A stretch of DNA of 64,000 nucleotides from Brienomyrus brachyistius (taxonomy: Eukaryota > Chordata > Actinopteri > Osteoglossiformes > Mormyridae). Under the pieces are notes generated by a model, which made no database searches, was not told where the DNA came from, and saw only the letters and a list, made by a program, of their open reading frames with translations. Below are positions 62,701-64,000 of this stretch, in pieces (within the stretch, counting starts at the first letter, position 1; each line of letters starts with the position of its first letter). A program made the position numbers and the translations under genes. The stretch spans positions 34,644,118 through 34,708,117 of the forward strand of contig NC_064533.1 in assembly GCF_023856365.1 (NCBI RefSeq), given 5' to 3'.

Positions 62701-64000
62701 AGTCTCTCCAAATTGTTGTATTTTTTGTGTGAAAAGTGAGGCAGCGACACAAGGGCAGCATGGTCATTATTCTTCTTCCTCCAGTAACTCGATTTTTAGA
62801 AACGACAAACGTGCCCAAAAATATTCAGTAATATTTTTCATCATGCTTTGTATATATTTGCTTGGTGTTAGTCTGTCATGACTCCATGTTGGTTGAATAA
62901 CTGGAGTGACTTCATCTATGCGGTATTTATGAAAGGTTAAATTCTGAAAGTGGTTTCACTTTGCTTTTGCATTCACTTTCCTTTTGTCCACCGTTCTGTT
63001 TTGAACGCCAAAGTCAAGCCACCATTCCAGCCAAGAACAAAGCTCTGGTGACAGAATTCCAGTATCTGATTCATGTTCCCCATTGTTTCTGCCAGTATAG
63101 TTTGTCTCTAGGCAGCCAAATCTCAGGAGTGCCATGTGAGAGAAAAATGTGAACCATCTTCAACAAAAGATCTTGAAACACCCCTGGGCGTAATAGTATG
63201 GTCAGGCAGTTTCTACTACCTTCAATGGTAAAGCGTTGTTAATGGAGGAAGGGATGAATGAGTATGCCTATTTGAAAGCACTGTGTACTCTGTCCTCATA
63301 ACTAAGATTGAGGCAAACAAATTAAGAAGACAACGTGTGGATAAAAAGGCATCTTTGATGCTTTTCTACTAGTAAATGAATGAACTATTTGAGCTGGTGC
63401 AGAATTCGGCCAGACATCGTTTGCTCAGAACAGAGATACAGTGTGTTTGTTATCTCTTAGAGGTGAGCTCACGCAGTGTGTCTTCTGTGGAGTGCCGTAG
63501 CCAATCGGCGTTCTTCAATTTGCTTAGAGAGCTTTTCTGCATGAATAATCAAAACGGGGCTGCTGCTGTTTCCTACCCTATCTATGTTAGCAGCCAGCGC
63601 AGGACATATGATATGCGGATCTGCAGAGAGGGCTGCCTTTGGCCACCCCCACACTTGCCCGTCCTGACCCACTTGTCTGGAATTCAGATATTATCAAAGC
63701 ACAGGCAGCCAGATCCTGGCAGCCAAGCGTTGTTCTGTCAGCACTGGTGAGTCAGAACATAGGGCACCATGTCTGCAGGCAGGGATTCACATGTTCTGCT
63801 CTGTCCTACCTGTGCAATTTCCTGTCCCATTTCCCCCTTATGAGGCAAACAGTTTCAGTCTGTTGAAATTGCAGTTAAGAAAGTGGGGAGAGGAAAGAGA
63901 CTAAGATAAGAGATGAGGTGCTTCCTGTGTGTTCAGTCCAGGTCATGGCTTTTCTTTCTGACGCTTTTCCATGGTGCAGTTCCTTAACAGGGGAAAAAAA
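53713..64000 (+). other. klf7: klf7 intron 1 (5' part)
   Basis: The sequence after the GTGACC donor is read as intron 1, which is long in vertebrate KLF7 genes. No second klf7 exon (expected to start TCLELERYLQ or similar) is seen before the window end. The intron holds unique AT-rich sequence, a (TATC)-like run near 54558-54590, a G-run cluster at 55427-55445, a (TTTA) run near 58418-58432 and TG-rich DNA near 60797-60842. Two GC-richer non-repetitive blocks (about 56100-56530 and 58690-58970) look like possible regulatory elements. No other gene on either strand was recognised. Confidence 0.8.
55427..55445 (+). repeat. G-run with quadruplex potential in klf7 intron 1
   Basis: Seven Gs, a T, then eleven Gs lie together, followed by T and GG. 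Such runs can fold into G-quadruplexes and are also prone to length error in sequencing. Confidence 0.7.

Noticed and set aside
63376..63750. 124-codon open frame starting MNELFELVQNSAR
   Set aside because: ELVQNSAR faintly recalls a LINE reverse-transcriptase tail motif, but nothing else in the frame supports it. It lies in klf7 intron 1.

Overview
The window looks like nuclear DNA from a ray-finned fish, most likely a teleost. The base composition is moderately AT-rich, and there are no bacterial operons. It contains remnants of repeats common in fish: V-SINE-like tRNA-derived SINEs, a second tRNA-derived SINE, decayed Tc1-like transposons, and small non-autonomous DNA transposons. There are many microsatellites. 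One vertebrate gene start is recognisable. The species cannot be named from the sequence alone.

The only protein-coding gene I can support is the first coding exon of klf7 (Kruppel-like factor 7) on the + strand at 53611-53712. Upstream of it lie a probable 5' UTR with several short upstream ORFs and a proximal promoter. The promoter holds a perfect MEF2-type site, two perfect SRF CArG boxes, a GC box and an inverted CCAAT box within about 160 bp. Everything from 53713 to the window end is read as klf7 intron 1; the remaining exons, including the zinc fingers, lie outside.

The roughly 53 kb upstream of klf7 has no recognisable gene and behaves like a gene desert. Region by region: 1-10 kb is unique AT-rich DNA with a degenerate tandem duplication, a short interstitial telomere-like run, a CTCF-like motif and dispersed repeats. 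10-34 kb is mostly unique sequence with a pogo/Tigger-like MITE, an A/C-skewed block of unknown origin and a decayed Tc1-like transposase. 34-41 kb is repeat-dense: two minisatellites share one 10-bp unit, followed by a V-SINE and a MITE whose interior has expanded into a 45-bp minisatellite. 41-51 kb carries SINE remnants, a 42-bp-arm hairpin, a G-run cluster, a second decayed Tc1-like element and a compound tetranucleotide microsatellite. 51-53.6 kb leads into the klf7 promoter.

No multi-gene system, CRISPR array, toxin or viral gene was seen. Long open frames at 34-35.7, 37.3-38.3 and 40-40.9 kb come from stop-free tandem repeats, not genes. The most interesting signals are the klf7 promoter/uORF architecture, the paired 10-bp-period minisatellites, the minisatellite born inside a transposon, and the long hairpin at 47.2 kb.
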